Notes under the pieces: model-generated
Seen by the model: the letters and a program-made list of their open reading frames with translations, nothing else
The model's database searches: none
What the model was told of the DNA's origin: nothing
Translations under genes and position numbers: made by a program
Origin: Alkaliphilus hydrothermalis
GTDB taxonomy: Bacteria > Bacillota > Clostridia > Peptostreptococcales > Natronincolaceae
NCBI RefSeq assembly: GCF_016908555.1
Contig: NZ_JAFBEE010000002.1
Span: 1-64,000, forward strand
Length of the DNA stretch: 64,000 nucleotides
Direction of reading: 5' to 3'
Part shown: positions 1-8,826 of the stretch, piece by piece
How the letters are laid out: each line of letters opens with the position of its first letter
Position numbering within the stretch: the first letter of the stretch is position 1

Positions 1-98
1 TGTTATGTAAATGGTGAAGTGAAGAGCCGGATGCCTTAATAGGGCAAGTCCGGTTCTGTGAGGGGTTGGAATTGCAAGGTTCCAGCCTACTCGATTTG
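1..98 (+). mobile_element. 3' end of a group II intron (domains V and VI)
   Basis: Positions 24-56 fold as a domain V hairpin: GAGCCGGA pairs with TCCGGTTC, a second short helix is capped by a TAAT loop, and the AGC catalytic triad sits at 25-27. It is followed by a domain VI-like helix (GGTTGGAA with TTCCAGCC, about 65-88) and a 3' end resembling CTACTCGAT. This matches bacterial group II introns; the reverse transcriptase and the rest of the ribozyme would lie left of the window. The exact 3' splice site is inferred (about 94-98). Confidence 0.75.
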
Positions 99-390
99 TT
101 GACTCTTCTAACTTGTACTTTTTATTGACATAGTAATAATTTTGCAATTTCAAAACCCATCGTGATAGCGATTTCGTTCTTCTTTCTGACTCCTTAGGGA
201 TGAAAAAATCTCTTAATTTTAAGGTAAAATAATGAAAGAGCAATCGCCAGTTATAGAAAGTGTGGTTTTTAAAAGTTACTACGGAGTATCTGAAGAAAAC
301 CGAGGAGGATTCTTAAGATACTGCAGCCTGCCAAATGACCTATGAAGTAACACAAATAGCTTAATTACTCGTCGTCGGAAAAGATAAAAA
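99..390. other. Gap without a gene, downstream of the intron
   Basis: No convincing coding frame or RNA is visible. A TTGACA-like hexamer occurs near 125 without a good partner -10 box. This is probably the 3' flank of the intron insertion site plus the convergent end of the carboxypeptidase gene. Confidence 0.4.
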
Positions 391-393
391 AAC

Positions 394-432
394 AATGGGT
401 TGGCGAAGAAACATCATTCTTCACTAACCCAT
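394..432 (-). terminator. Terminator of the D,D-carboxypeptidase gene
   Basis: AATGGGTT at the left pairs with AACCCATT at the right, extended by GAAGAA/TTCTTC. On the minus strand the hairpin is followed by a run of seven T. It lies just past the stop codon of the minus-strand gene. Confidence 0.8.
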
Positions 433-437
433 TTGTA

Positions 438-1760
438 TTATCTTCTTCTTAATCTTTTGCTAAACTGTAATCCATTAGATCTACGTCTGCTACCCATAAA
501 TCCGACCCTTTTTTGCTTCTTAAGACGAAGATAGAAGACTAAAAGCTTCCATAGAGTAAAAGCAACTAGGAAATAAACTAAATATCTAAAGGGCTTATTT
601 CTTTGAATCAGAGGAGGCTTCGCCTCGATGGTTTCAGTCGCTACTAAATCAATTTCCTTTAGAGTTTCATTCCCTATAGTATAAACAATTTTTCCATAGG
701 CAGTACCTTTATATACAGGTGCATCAACGTCTTTATTTAGAACGATCTCCTTTTTAATCGTGGAGGTATCCTTGTCAATAGGGAAAATGGGTGCATAGCC
801 CGATGCTGTGACTAAGGATAAAGACTCCTTAATTCCGTTATTTAATGGAATTTCAGCCTCCACCACACCTTCCTCCAATAGGGGCTGACTCTTAAAATTT
901 TCAAAACCATAGTCAATTAATGTCCTCGTATCTAGGTAGATATTTGAACCCTTTGCTCCTAAAACTACAGCGATTATTCTATGCTCATTCTGCATAGCAG
1001 AAGTGATTAAGCACTGCTGGGCAGCTACCGTATATCCAGTCTTAATACCCTCCACAACATCATATTTAATATTTACATATTGACCTCTATACAGGATTTG
1101 ATTACCACCACCAGTACCCCAAAGCAATCTGTTGGAGTTACGATAATATCTTTTCTCTGGTGTCTGTGGTGTTTCTTCAAAAACGACATTAGTGGTCCTT
1201 GCAATTTCCCTTAGCTTTGGAAAAGTCATGGCATGTCTACCAATAATGGCAAGGTCATAAGCAGTGGTGACATGATTGTCGTTGGGCAAACCATGGGGAT
1301 TAGTGAAATGGGTATTTTTTGCTCCCAGCTGCTTCGCTCTTTCATTCATGAGCTTTGCAAACTCCTCCACAGAACCTGAAATATGGGTTGCAAACAATTC
1401 AGTAACGTCATTGGCGGAACGAATCATTAATGCTTGTAGTAATTCTTCTACAGTAAAAGACTCCCCTTCTTTAAGATACATACTGGCACCATCTACAAAA
1501 TATTCCTTATCAACAGTGACAACATCATCCAATTTTGTATTTTCTATAACTAAGATGGCAGTCATAACCTTAGTGGTGCTGGCGGGGAAGGTAATCTCAT
1601 GGGCATTGTGATCATACAACACTTCTCCTGATTGAAAATCCATAAGTACGGCATTGGGTGCAGTCATCTGTGGTGCGGCGAAGACGCTACTGGTGGATAG
1701 GATCGTAATTAGTAAAATCATCGAGATTAAGCTAGTTAATTTGCTAGGTATTTTTTTCAT
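438..1760 (-). CDS. D-alanyl-D-alanine carboxypeptidase (peptidase S11, DacF-like)
   Basis: A 440-residue penicillin-binding protein that trims the terminal D-Ala from peptidoglycan stem peptides outside the membrane. An N-terminal signal peptide ends around residue 29 (VFAA). The three S11 active-site motifs are present: STTK at 61-64 with the nucleophilic Ser, SAN at 115-117, and KTG at 240-242. A beta-rich C-terminal domain follows, then a membrane helix near 393-412 and a very basic tail, so the protein is probably anchored at its C terminus. It stands alone on the minus strand with its own terminator. DacF homologues in spore formers often act during sporulation, but nothing in the sequence proves that here. 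Confidence 0.9.
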   Translation of the reverse strand: MKKIPSKLTSLISMILLITILSTSSVFAAPQMTAPNAVLMDFQSGEVLYDHNAHEITFPASTTKVMTAILVIENTKLDDVVTVDKEYFVDGASMYLKEGESFTVEELLQALMIRSANDVTELFATHISGSVEEFAKLMNERAKQLGAKNTHFTNPHGLPNDNHVTTAYDLAIIGRHAMTFPKLREIARTTNVVFEETPQTPEKRYYRNSNRLLWGTGGGNQILYRGQYVNIKYDVVEGIKTGYTVAAQQCLITSAMQNEHRIIAVVLGAKGSNIYLDTRTLIDYGFENFKSQPLLEEGVVEAEIPLNNGIKESLSLVTASGYAPIFPIDKDTSTIKKEIVLNKDVDAPVYKGTAYGKIVYTIGNETLKEIDLVATETIEAKPPLIQRNKPFRYLVYFLVAFTLWKLLVFYLRLKKQKRVGFMGSRRRSNGLQFSKRLRRR

Positions 1761-1950
1761 ATCAGTTCCCCTTTATTTATGTATGAATTTGGTTAAATTT
1801 TTCTTTGTAAAATTACAGTACTTATAGTATAGCAAAAAAACCATTAAATTTTAAGGGAAAAAGAAATTTAAAAGAGGGAAAATTATACCATGGCGAGAAT
1901 TAGATAAAAAATAAACTTAAAAAATGAAATGTTGGTTAAGGAGTGGAAGC

Positions 1951-2577
1951 ATGGGCTTAACAGAGAAACAAAAATGGTTAATATTCTTTATGATTGGAAT
2001 ACTTATGGGTGGAATCTCTTTTTATAGTCATCATAGAGAAAAAATGATGATTTATGAAGTCAGTGGAAAAGGTGAGGAAAATCAGGTAAAATTAAATATA
2101 GACCCTTCGTTTATTATGGTACATCTGGAGGGAGCAGTAGCAAAACCAGCCTTATATAAAATGAAAGAAGGGGGCCGACTAGCCGATGCCATAGAAGCCG
2201 CAGGTGGGCTGACGGAAAAGGCAGATCGAAAAAAGGTTAATCTGGCCATGAAGCTGGAGGATGGTACTCAGGTATATATACCAGCAAAAGGAGAAGAAAA
2301 AAGCAACTCTCCAACTGGACAAGTTAGTGGGGAAAATAGCAATCAAACTAATAATAATATAAACAATGGACAAGTAAACAGTTTAGGAAAAATAAATATC
2401 AATCATGCTTCAGCAGAGGAACTTACCAAGCTAAAGGGGATAGGGGAAGCTTTGGCAGCAAGAATCATAGAATATCGACAACAGCAGGGCCCCTTTAACT
2501 CCATTGAGGAAATTAAGAATGTTAAAGGGATTGGTGAAAAAAAATACTTGCAAATTAAAGATCATATCACGCCTTAG
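1951..2577 (+). CDS. comEA: ComEA-family DNA-binding protein
   Basis: A 208-residue protein with an N-terminal membrane anchor (about residues 7-25), a SLBB domain (about 50-105, beginning MVHLEGAVAKP), an Asn/Gln/Ser-rich linker, and a C-terminal helix-hairpin-helix domain with two GIGE-type hairpins (KLKGIGEALA and NVKGIGEKKY). ComEA proteins bind double-stranded DNA at the cell surface during uptake. I start at the ATG after AAGGAGTGGAAGC; an ATG 27 bases upstream lacks a ribosome site. No comEB or comEC follows, so a role in transformation is family inference. Confidence 0.88.
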   Translation: MGLTEKQKWLIFFMIGILMGGISFYSHHREKMMIYEVSGKGEENQVKLNIDPSFIMVHLEGAVAKPALYKMKEGGRLADAIEAAGGLTEKADRKKVNLAMKLEDGTQVYIPAKGEEKSNSPTGQVSGENSNQTNNNINNGQVNSLGKININHASAEELTKLKGIGEALAARIIEYRQQQGPFNSIEEIKNVKGIGEKKYLQIKDHITP

Positions 2578-2604
2578 ACTTTTAAAACCCCTTTCATTTT
2601 CTGG

Positions 2605-2665
2605 GTCACCGCAAAGAATCAACAACCACACGTATTGCATATATGCTACGTCCGCTCACATATAT
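2605..2665. repeat. Diverged copy of a dispersed palindromic repeat
   Basis: This stretch (GTCACCGCAAAGA, then ACGTAT, then GCTACGTCCGC) matches the order and spacing of blocks in the element at 46784-46843 (GTCACTGCATAAAG, ACGTAT, GCTACGGTCGCC). Its core ACGTA...TACGT is itself palindromic. It lies in the comEA-nagZ gap, and the second copy also lies between genes. Confidence 0.5.
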
Positions 2666-2680
2666 AGCTAGGAGGTCAAA

Positions 2681-4348
2681 ATGATAGAAAAAATTATGAG
2701 CTGGCTATTGATCCTGCTAACAGGAATTTTCAGTAGCTTTGTATCCACCAATTATGACGAAATTAAACATCAAACCCTCAAAGAAGCCATCAGTCAGCAT
2801 ATAGAAGAAATGACTCTGGAGGAAAAAATCGGACAAATGTTGATGGTCAGCTTCCATGAACATCAGTTGGAGGATTATGTGATTAACAAAAAAATAGGTG
2901 GATATATCCTATTTAATCATAATATTAAAGGTTATGAAGAACTTAAAAAAACCACAGAGAAAATTCGGAGGCTTGGGGAAACGAACCAAGGTCTGATTCC
3001 GTTTATTTCAATAGATCAAGAGGGGGGGATTGTCTCGCGGTTGGACAGTTTATTCTACTCCTTTCCTGGAAATATGGCATTGGGGGCAACCGATAATCTC
3101 CAATTAGCAGAAGAACAAGGGATATTGACGGGAAGAATGCTAAGACATCTGGGGATTAATCTGAATTTTGCCCCTGTGGTGGACGTAAATCGAGATTATC
3201 GTAATCCAATCATTGGGTTAAGGTCCTTTGGAAATGGTCCACTAAAGGTTGCTAATATGGCAGGAGCATTCATGAAGGGACAAGAAAAGGTCGGTGTAAT
3301 TTCATCCCTAAAGCATTTCCCAGGACATGGTAATGTTCATCAAGATTCCCACCTGCAATTACCCACCAACCCCAATTTAAAGGAGGATATACGGGGGCAG
3401 GACATGAAGCCTTTTGAAATTATTGCAAGGGAGGGGGCTGACTTAATCATGACTGCCCACATTAAGCTTCCAGAATTAGATCCCAACAATCCTGCAACCC
3501 TGTCTTCTACTATACTACAAGGAGAATTAAGGGAACGTTTAGGGTATGAAGGTGTGATTATTACTGACGATTTAGGTTCCATGAAGGCAATCACTTCCAT
3601 TTATTCCACTTCTGAGGCGGCGATTAGGGCTATTGATGCTGGGGTAGATATCCTATTATTGGTGGCATCCTCCCACAAGGTAGAGGATACGATTGAAAAA
3701 ATAAGGTTAGCAGTAGAATCCGGACGATTGACCGAGGCAAGGATTGACCAGTCGGTGGAACGAATTCTTGACCTAAAATACCGCTATGGATTGCTGGGGG
3801 AAGTCATCGAATCGGAAGAAAACTATGAAGACCTTTATCAGGCAACGGTTGACCATAGTAAGAGGGTGACGGATGGAGCAGTTACTGCTATCGCAAATGA
3901 CTTTCAACTAGTCCCATTTCATGAGGGAAAAGTTATGGTTGTTGCGAAAAAAAGAAAAAACTATAACAACCCTATGACTAAGAAAAGGGAATCCTTAGAA
4001 AATCTAGTCAGAGGATATTACAGGAATAGCGATTTCTACTATATAGATGAACACCTTAATGTAGAAGATTTGAAGAATTCAATACATCAATATGATCGAG
4101 TGATTTTCTTATCAGAAAAGGGTTATCAAAGTCAAAAGAGTAGTGTATTATTAAAGTATCTTCAAAAAAGTAAAAAATTGATTTTGGTTTCCTTGGCAGA
4201 ACCCTATGAGATGATTTATCTAGGAGATTTTCATAGTCACTTGGCTATCTATACAAGCCAAAGGGAGGGAATAATCAGCACCCTACAGGCCATAAAGGGA
4301 ATCATACCGATAAAAGGGAAGAATCCTGTTCCCGTAAATGCTGAATGA
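2681..4348 (+). CDS. nagZ: Beta-N-acetylhexosaminidase, glycoside hydrolase family 3 (NagZ-like)
   Basis: A 555-residue GH3 enzyme expected to remove terminal N-acetylglucosamine from muropeptides. A hydrophobic N-terminal segment (about 1-23) suggests export or membrane anchoring. The catalytic barrel contains KHFPGHG, the His/Asp acid-base loop typical of NagZ, and VIITDDLGSM with the nucleophilic Asp. A C-terminal alpha/beta domain of about 180 residues follows, as in two-domain Gram-positive NagZ proteins. The start follows GGAGGTCAAA. The nearby D,D-carboxypeptidase fits a wall-turnover neighbourhood, though it is on the other strand. Confidence 0.9.
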   Translation: MIEKIMSWLLILLTGIFSSFVSTNYDEIKHQTLKEAISQHIEEMTLEEKIGQMLMVSFHEHQLEDYVINKKIGGYILFNHNIKGYEELKKTTEKIRRLGETNQGLIPFISIDQEGGIVSRLDSLFYSFPGNMALGATDNLQLAEEQGILTGRMLRHLGINLNFAPVVDVNRDYRNPIIGLRSFGNGPLKVANMAGAFMKGQEKVGVISSLKHFPGHGNVHQDSHLQLPTNPNLKEDIRGQDMKPFEIIAREGADLIMTAHIKLPELDPNNPATLSSTILQGELRERLGYEGVIITDDLGSMKAITSIYSTSEAAIRAIDAGVDILLLVASSHKVEDTIEKIRLAVESGRLTEARIDQSVERILDLKYRYGLLGEVIESEENYEDLYQATVDHSKRVTDGAVTAIANDFQLVPFHEGKVMVVAKKRKNYNNPMTKKRESLENLVRGYYRNSDFYYIDEHLNVEDLKNSIHQYDRVIFLSEKGYQSQKSSVLLKYLQKSKKLILVSLAEPYEMIYLGDFHSHLAIYTSQREGIISTLQAIKGIIPIKGKNPVPVNAE

Positions 4349-4367
4349 TTGGAGGATGACAAAAATA

Positions 4368-5408
4368 ATGACAAAAGAACATAGATTGACGCAAATGACC
4401 ACCAGTTCTGGCTGAGCTGCTAAAATAGGACCCGATGTCCTAGCACAGGTACTGTGTCATTTACCTAAAATAGAAAATGAAAAATTAATAGTAGGATTAG
4501 ATACCTCCGACGATGCGGCAGTTTATCAAATGAGGGAGGACTTAGCATTAATACAGACATTAGATTTCTTTACACCAGTGGTGGATGATCCCTATACCTT
4601 TGGGCAAATTGCTGCTGCCAACTCCTTGAGTGATGTCTATGCAATGGGGGGGCAACCCTTGACGGCAATGAATATCGTATGTTTTCCCAGTTGTCTACCA
4701 ATGGATATTTTGGGACAAATCCTCAAAGGTGGAGCAGACAAAGTAATAGAAGCAGGAGCAATACTAGTTGGTGGTCATACGGTTGACGATCAAGAGCCTA
4801 AGTATGGACTTTCAGTAACAGGTACAGTTCATCCAAAGAAGGTGTGGGCTAATGGAACAGCAAGAGCAGGGGATGTACTGATTTTGACTAAGCCTTTAGG
4901 GCTGGGTATTTTAAATACTGCCATCAAGGCTGATATTGCCACAGAAGAGCAGTATCAAGGGGCGGTGGATACCATGATGACCTTGAACAAGTATGCCATG
5001 GAGGCTGTGGTGGATTTAGATGTTTCTGCATGTACAGATATTACAGGCTTTGGCTTTCTTGGTCATGTCTACGAGATGGCAAAGGGAAGTGATCTGAGTA
5101 TAGAAATTGATAGTAGTCGTGTTCCAGTGTTGGAGGGAGCATCTGAACTGGCAGCAATGGGAATTATCCCAGCAGGTATGTATGCCAATAAAAAGCATAT
5201 TGAAGCAGAAGTGAAGAAATTAGTTGAAGTAAAAGAAGTGGTGGAGGATTTGTTGTATGATCCTCAAACATCAGGAGGATTATTGATTGCCATTAGGGAA
5301 GATAATGTTGAAGCGGCCCTTGAAGCCCTTCAAAAGATTAATCGTAATTCCTTTGCGGTAGTAGGACGAGTAATGGAAAAGAAGAATTATACTATTTATC
5401 TTAAATAG
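4368..5408 (+). CDS. selD: Selenide, water dikinase, itself a selenoprotein (in-frame UGA)
   Basis: SelD makes selenophosphate from selenide and ATP, the selenium donor for Sec-tRNA synthesis. Read conventionally the frame would begin only at 4530, but it is open upstream to an ATG at 4368 except for one TGA at 4413-4415. Decoding that as Sec gives ...TTSSG-U-AAKIGPDV..., exactly where SelD proteins carry the catalytic Cys or Sec (residue 16), followed by the conserved Lys. The full product is 346 residues and retains the PurM-like fold motifs (DDAAVY, GGHTVDD, LYDPQTSGGLL). GGAGG lies 12 bases before the chosen start; an ATG at 4356 abuts the ribosome site. selA, selB and tRNA-Sec are all in the window, so read-through is well supported. 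Confidence 0.93.
4412..4448 (+). promoter_or_regulatory. Candidate bacterial SECIS element in selD
   Basis: Directly after the UGA codon, TAGGAC (4426-4431) pairs perfectly with GTCCTA (4437-4442) around a five-base loop CCGAT. An outer CTG/CAG helix closes an internal loop. The apical loop lies about 16 bases after the UGA, the usual place for a SelB-binding bacterial SECIS. The fold is by eye. Confidence 0.65.
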
Positions 5409-5418
5409 CTTATAAAAA

Positions 5419-5468
5419 GTACCCTAGCCCATCGTATAAATTTACAGTGGAACTAGGGTACTATTTTT
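5419..5468 (+). terminator. Terminator after selD
   Basis: AGTACCCTAG (5419-5428) pairs perfectly with CTAGGGTACT (5453-5462), followed by a T-rich tract. It separates selD from the convergent symporter gene. Confidence 0.85.
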
Positions 5469-5589
5469 TTAACTAATAGGAAAGATCTACATTAAATTAA
5501 TCTAAAAGAGAACTTTTTCGTAAATGAGTTTCAACATAAGTCATCAATTAAATCTTCCGAAGGAAGACTTTGCTCTTTTAATAACTCAA

Positions 5590-6990
5590 CTAGTTTGCTT
5601 TTGTTTTAGACCCAAAGAATTCTTTGGTTAGGGCAAAGATTACACCACTTAGCCCCAATAGTCCTACAAGGTTAGGAATAGCCATTAGACCGTTTAAAGT
5701 ATCAGCAATACTCCAAATTAACTCTAGGTTTCCGATCGCCCCTACAAAAATTAAGGGCAACCAAATAATTCGATAAATCTTATTAACCTTAGTGCCAAAT
5801 AAATGCTCAGCACACTTTTCACCATAGTAGGCCCAACTTAGGATGGTGGAGAAGGCAAAGAAGAAAATTCCTATAGCAACTATGATTCCACCAGGGCCAG
5901 GTAGACCTGTGTTGAAGGCTTCGGTTGTAAGAGCAGCGCCTGTAAAGCCATATTCTACCCCTGCTTCGTTGACACCAGCAACCTTCTGCCAAACTCCTGT
6001 AGAAAGAATAGTAAGGGCTGTAAGGGTACATATTACAATCGTATCGGCAAATACTTCAAATATTCCCCAAAGACCTTGTCGTACAGGATGATCTGTTCTT
6101 GCAGCGGCATGGGCAATAGGAGCACTACCCAGACCAGCCTCATTTGAGAAAACTCCTCTAGCAATACCACGGGTCATAGCCTGCATTACAAATGCACCAC
6201 TAAATCCACCTACAGCCGCTGCTGGGGAGAAGGCGTGTTTAAAAATTAGGGCAAAGGCATTTGGAATTCCCTTGATATTTAATATCAGAATAAGGGTTGC
6301 TCCCACCATATAGAAAACAGCCATTAAAGGAACAATTCTCTCAGTAACAACAGCAATTCTTTTTAAACCACCTAAAATAACGGCACCAGCAGCAACTGCC
6401 AAAAAGATACCTGTGATGTAAGGAGGAATACTAAAGGTAGATTCCAGAGCAGCAGCTACAGAGTTGGATTGAACCATGTTACCAATTCCAAAAGCAGCAA
6501 GTGCACCAAAAATGGAGAATACAATCGCAAGCCACTTCAACCCAAGTCCCTTTTCTATGTAATACATTGGTCCGCCAACCCAGTTTCCTTCAGCGTTTTT
6601 CTCTCTATATTTGATAGCAAGCACAACCTCACCAAACTTCGTCATCATACCGAAGAAGGCAGAAACCCACATCCAGAAGATTGCACCTGGTCCCCCTAGG
6701 GCTATGGCAGTAGCAACCCCTGCAATGTTACCAGTACCAATAGTAGCAGCTAGTGCAGTAGATAAAGCTTGGAAGGGGGTAATATCTCCTTCTTCGCTGG
6801 CTTCGGGCTTCTCAAAAATCTTCATCAATGTTTCCTTCATGGTAAAACCAAACCGTCTAATCTGGAGGAAATTTGTTCTTAGAGTAAAGAATACTCCTGT
6901 CCCTACTAATAAAACCAGCATATAGGGACCCCATACAAGACTATTAATGATTCCATTAAAATCATGAATTGCTTTTACAAAACCTAACAT
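5590..6990 (-). CDS. Sodium:alanine symporter family protein (AGCS)
   Basis: A 466-residue polytopic membrane protein of the alanine or glycine:cation symporter family. It has about eleven hydrophobic segments, the N-terminal family region NSLVWGPYMLVLLVGTG, the conserved ATIGTGNIAGVATAI stretch and the SNEAGLGSAPIAHAAA signature. It should import alanine or glycine with Na+. Length is normal for the family and no truncation is seen. It is monocistronic and convergent with selD. Substrate preference cannot be read from the sequence, and I see no glycine riboswitch upstream. Confidence 0.92.
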   Translation of the reverse strand: MLGFVKAIHDFNGIINSLVWGPYMLVLLVGTGVFFTLRTNFLQIRRFGFTMKETLMKIFEKPEASEEGDITPFQALSTALAATIGTGNIAGVATAIALGGPGAIFWMWVSAFFGMMTKFGEVVLAIKYREKNAEGNWVGGPMYYIEKGLGLKWLAIVFSIFGALAAFGIGNMVQSNSVAAALESTFSIPPYITGIFLAVAAGAVILGGLKRIAVVTERIVPLMAVFYMVGATLILILNIKGIPNAFALIFKHAFSPAAAVGGFSGAFVMQAMTRGIARGVFSNEAGLGSAPIAHAAARTDHPVRQGLWGIFEVFADTIVICTLTALTILSTGVWQKVAGVNEAGVEYGFTGAALTTEAFNTGLPGPGGIIVAIGIFFFAFSTILSWAYYGEKCAEHLFGTKVNKIYRIIWLPLIFVGAIGNLELIWSIADTLNGLMAIPNLVGLLGLSGVIFALTKEFFGSKTKAN

Positions 6991-7369
6991 AAACCCAATC
7001 TCCCTTCTTCCTATGAAATTATTTTAGTGAAGCAAAAAATAGTAATTTTTTATAGACACCTCCTTTAGTAATAATAAAAATCATCATAATAATTCCTAAC
7101 AGGGATGGTGAAATTAAAAAGATTGATTGGTACAATAACATGGAATTATTCTTAAAATAGTTCGAATGTTTTGAAAATTAATTATATGTAATCATATTCT
7201 ATCATAAATAATATATAATTAGAACAATTTTTTAATAAGATTTAAATTTATTTAGTATATTTCAAAGGGTAGATGCAATGATTTATAGAAGAAGCTTAAT
7301 TATAGTATACTAGTTATCAAAATATGTTATAATTTAGGGGAATAATTATAATCAAGGAGTGGAAAAAAA
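6991..7369. other. Divergent intergenic region between the symporter and selA
   Basis: Very AT-rich. A TATAAT-like -10 box lies near 7328 upstream of selA, without a clear -35. No riboswitch, hairpin or small ORF could be supported. Confidence 0.4.
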
Positions 7370-8773
7370 TTGAACAAGGGAAAACTACTGAGTACATTGC
7401 CTTCTGTGGATGAACTATTAAATCACGAAGATTTATTGAATATATTAAAACGAATACCAAGAAAAGTTGTTGTTGAGCAGACGAGAGAAAGTATCCAGAG
7501 GGAACGAAATAAACTGTTAAACATGAAGGATGAACAATTAGAGAACTACAGGATTGAAGAAAATAAATTAATCCAATCCACCATTGGCGCCTGTGAAGAG
7601 TTCATGTCCATGAATTTAAAGGAAGTAGTAAATGGAACAGGGGTTGTTTTACATACAAATTTAGGTAGGGCCCTTTTAAGTGACGAAATCAAAGAAGCTG
7701 TTTGGTCTGTGGCATCGGGGTACTCTACTCTTGAAATCAATGTCGGTACAGGAAAAAGAGGGAGTCGATATAGCCATGTGGTTGAGATCATTAAAAACAT
7801 CACAGGAGCAGAGGATGCCCTAGTGGTGAATAACAATGCTGCGGCTGTACTATTGGTGCTGGGAACGATGGCGAAGAACAAGGAAGTAATCGTTTCTAGA
7901 GGAGAATTAGTAGAAATCGGTGGTTCCTTTAGGATTCCAGAAGTAATGGAGCAGAGTGGCGCGAAGCTGGTGGATGTTGGAGCGACAAACAAAACTCATT
8001 TAAGGGACTACGAAAATGCCATTGGTGAAGATACTGCTGTTTTGTTGAAGGTACATACGAGTAATTACAAAATTCTAGGCTTTACAGATGAAGTTACACT
8101 AGAAGAGATGGTGGAGTTGGGAAAACGGACCAAAGTGCCGGTGGTGGAGGATTTAGGAAGTGGGGTGTTAGTCAACCTGCAGAAATATGGACTAACCTAT
8201 GAGCCAACGGTTCAGGACAGTGTGAAGGCTGGGGTTGACATTATTACCTTTAGTGGAGACAAGCTATTGGGGGGACCTCAGGCTGGAATCATCATCGGTA
8301 GTAAAAAATGGATTGAAAAAATGAAGAAGAATCCTCTTACTAGAGCCTTTAGGGTTGATAAGCTAACAATGGCGGCTTTAGAAGCAACTTTAAAATATTA
8401 TTTAGATGAAGAGGAGGCTATAAAGAAGCTCCCTACATTAAGGATGATTACAGAAACCATCGAGCCGATCCATCAGAGGGCAGTTGCCTTGCTAAACATC
8501 ATCTTAAAGGAAAATCTTGATGTGGATATCAAAATCAAGGATGACTATTCTCAAGTAGGGGGAGGTTCTCTACCTTTAGAAAAGTTACCTACAAAGGTGC
8601 TCCAGCTTACCTCCAGTAAATTGTCCGTTAACCAGTTGGAGGAAGGCCTACGTCTAAATAAAACACCAATCATTACTAGAATCCAAGGTGATAAATTAAT
8701 CATAGATTTAAGAACAATCAAGGAGAGGGATTTCCCAATTATTTGTGATGCCCTAAAAAAAGTATTAAGCTAA
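7370..8773 (+). CDS. selA: L-seryl-tRNA(Sec) selenium transferase
   Basis: SelA is a PLP enzyme that converts Ser-tRNA(Sec) to Sec-tRNA(Sec) using selenophosphate. The 467-residue protein has the PLP-binding lysine in FSGDKLLGGPQAG (Lys298), the N-terminal region typical of SelA (LPSVDELL) and the NGTGVVLHTNLGRALLS motif. Translation starts at TTG, eight bases after AAGGAGTGG. selB follows after 53 bases on the same strand, so the two are probably cotranscribed, with selD about 2 kb upstream across the symporter. Confidence 0.96.
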   Translation: MNKGKLLSTLPSVDELLNHEDLLNILKRIPRKVVVEQTRESIQRERNKLLNMKDEQLENYRIEENKLIQSTIGACEEFMSMNLKEVVNGTGVVLHTNLGRALLSDEIKEAVWSVASGYSTLEINVGTGKRGSRYSHVVEIIKNITGAEDALVVNNNAAAVLLVLGTMAKNKEVIVSRGELVEIGGSFRIPEVMEQSGAKLVDVGATNKTHLRDYENAIGEDTAVLLKVHTSNYKILGFTDEVTLEEMVELGKRTKVPVVEDLGSGVLVNLQKYGLTYEPTVQDSVKAGVDIITFSGDKLLGGPQAGIIIGSKKWIEKMKKNPLTRAFRVDKLTMAALEATLKYYLDEEEAIKKLPTLRMITETIEPIHQRAVALLNIILKENLDVDIKIKDDYSQVGGGSLPLEKLPTKVLQLTSSKLSVNQLEEGLRLNKTPIITRIQGDKLIIDLRTIKERDFPIICDALKKVLS

Positions 8774-8826
8774 TATGTTAAATAAATGCTATAAAACTTC
8801 GGGTTTTAAATTAAAGGAGGGATTTT

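Noticed and set aside
6991..7369. Glycine riboswitch upstream of the AGCS symporter
   Set aside because: I looked for the paired glycine-aptamer hallmarks on the minus strand and saw none.
7546..7992. 148-codon open frame antisense to selA
   Set aside because: It is a shadow of selA codon usage; no start signal or recognisable motif.
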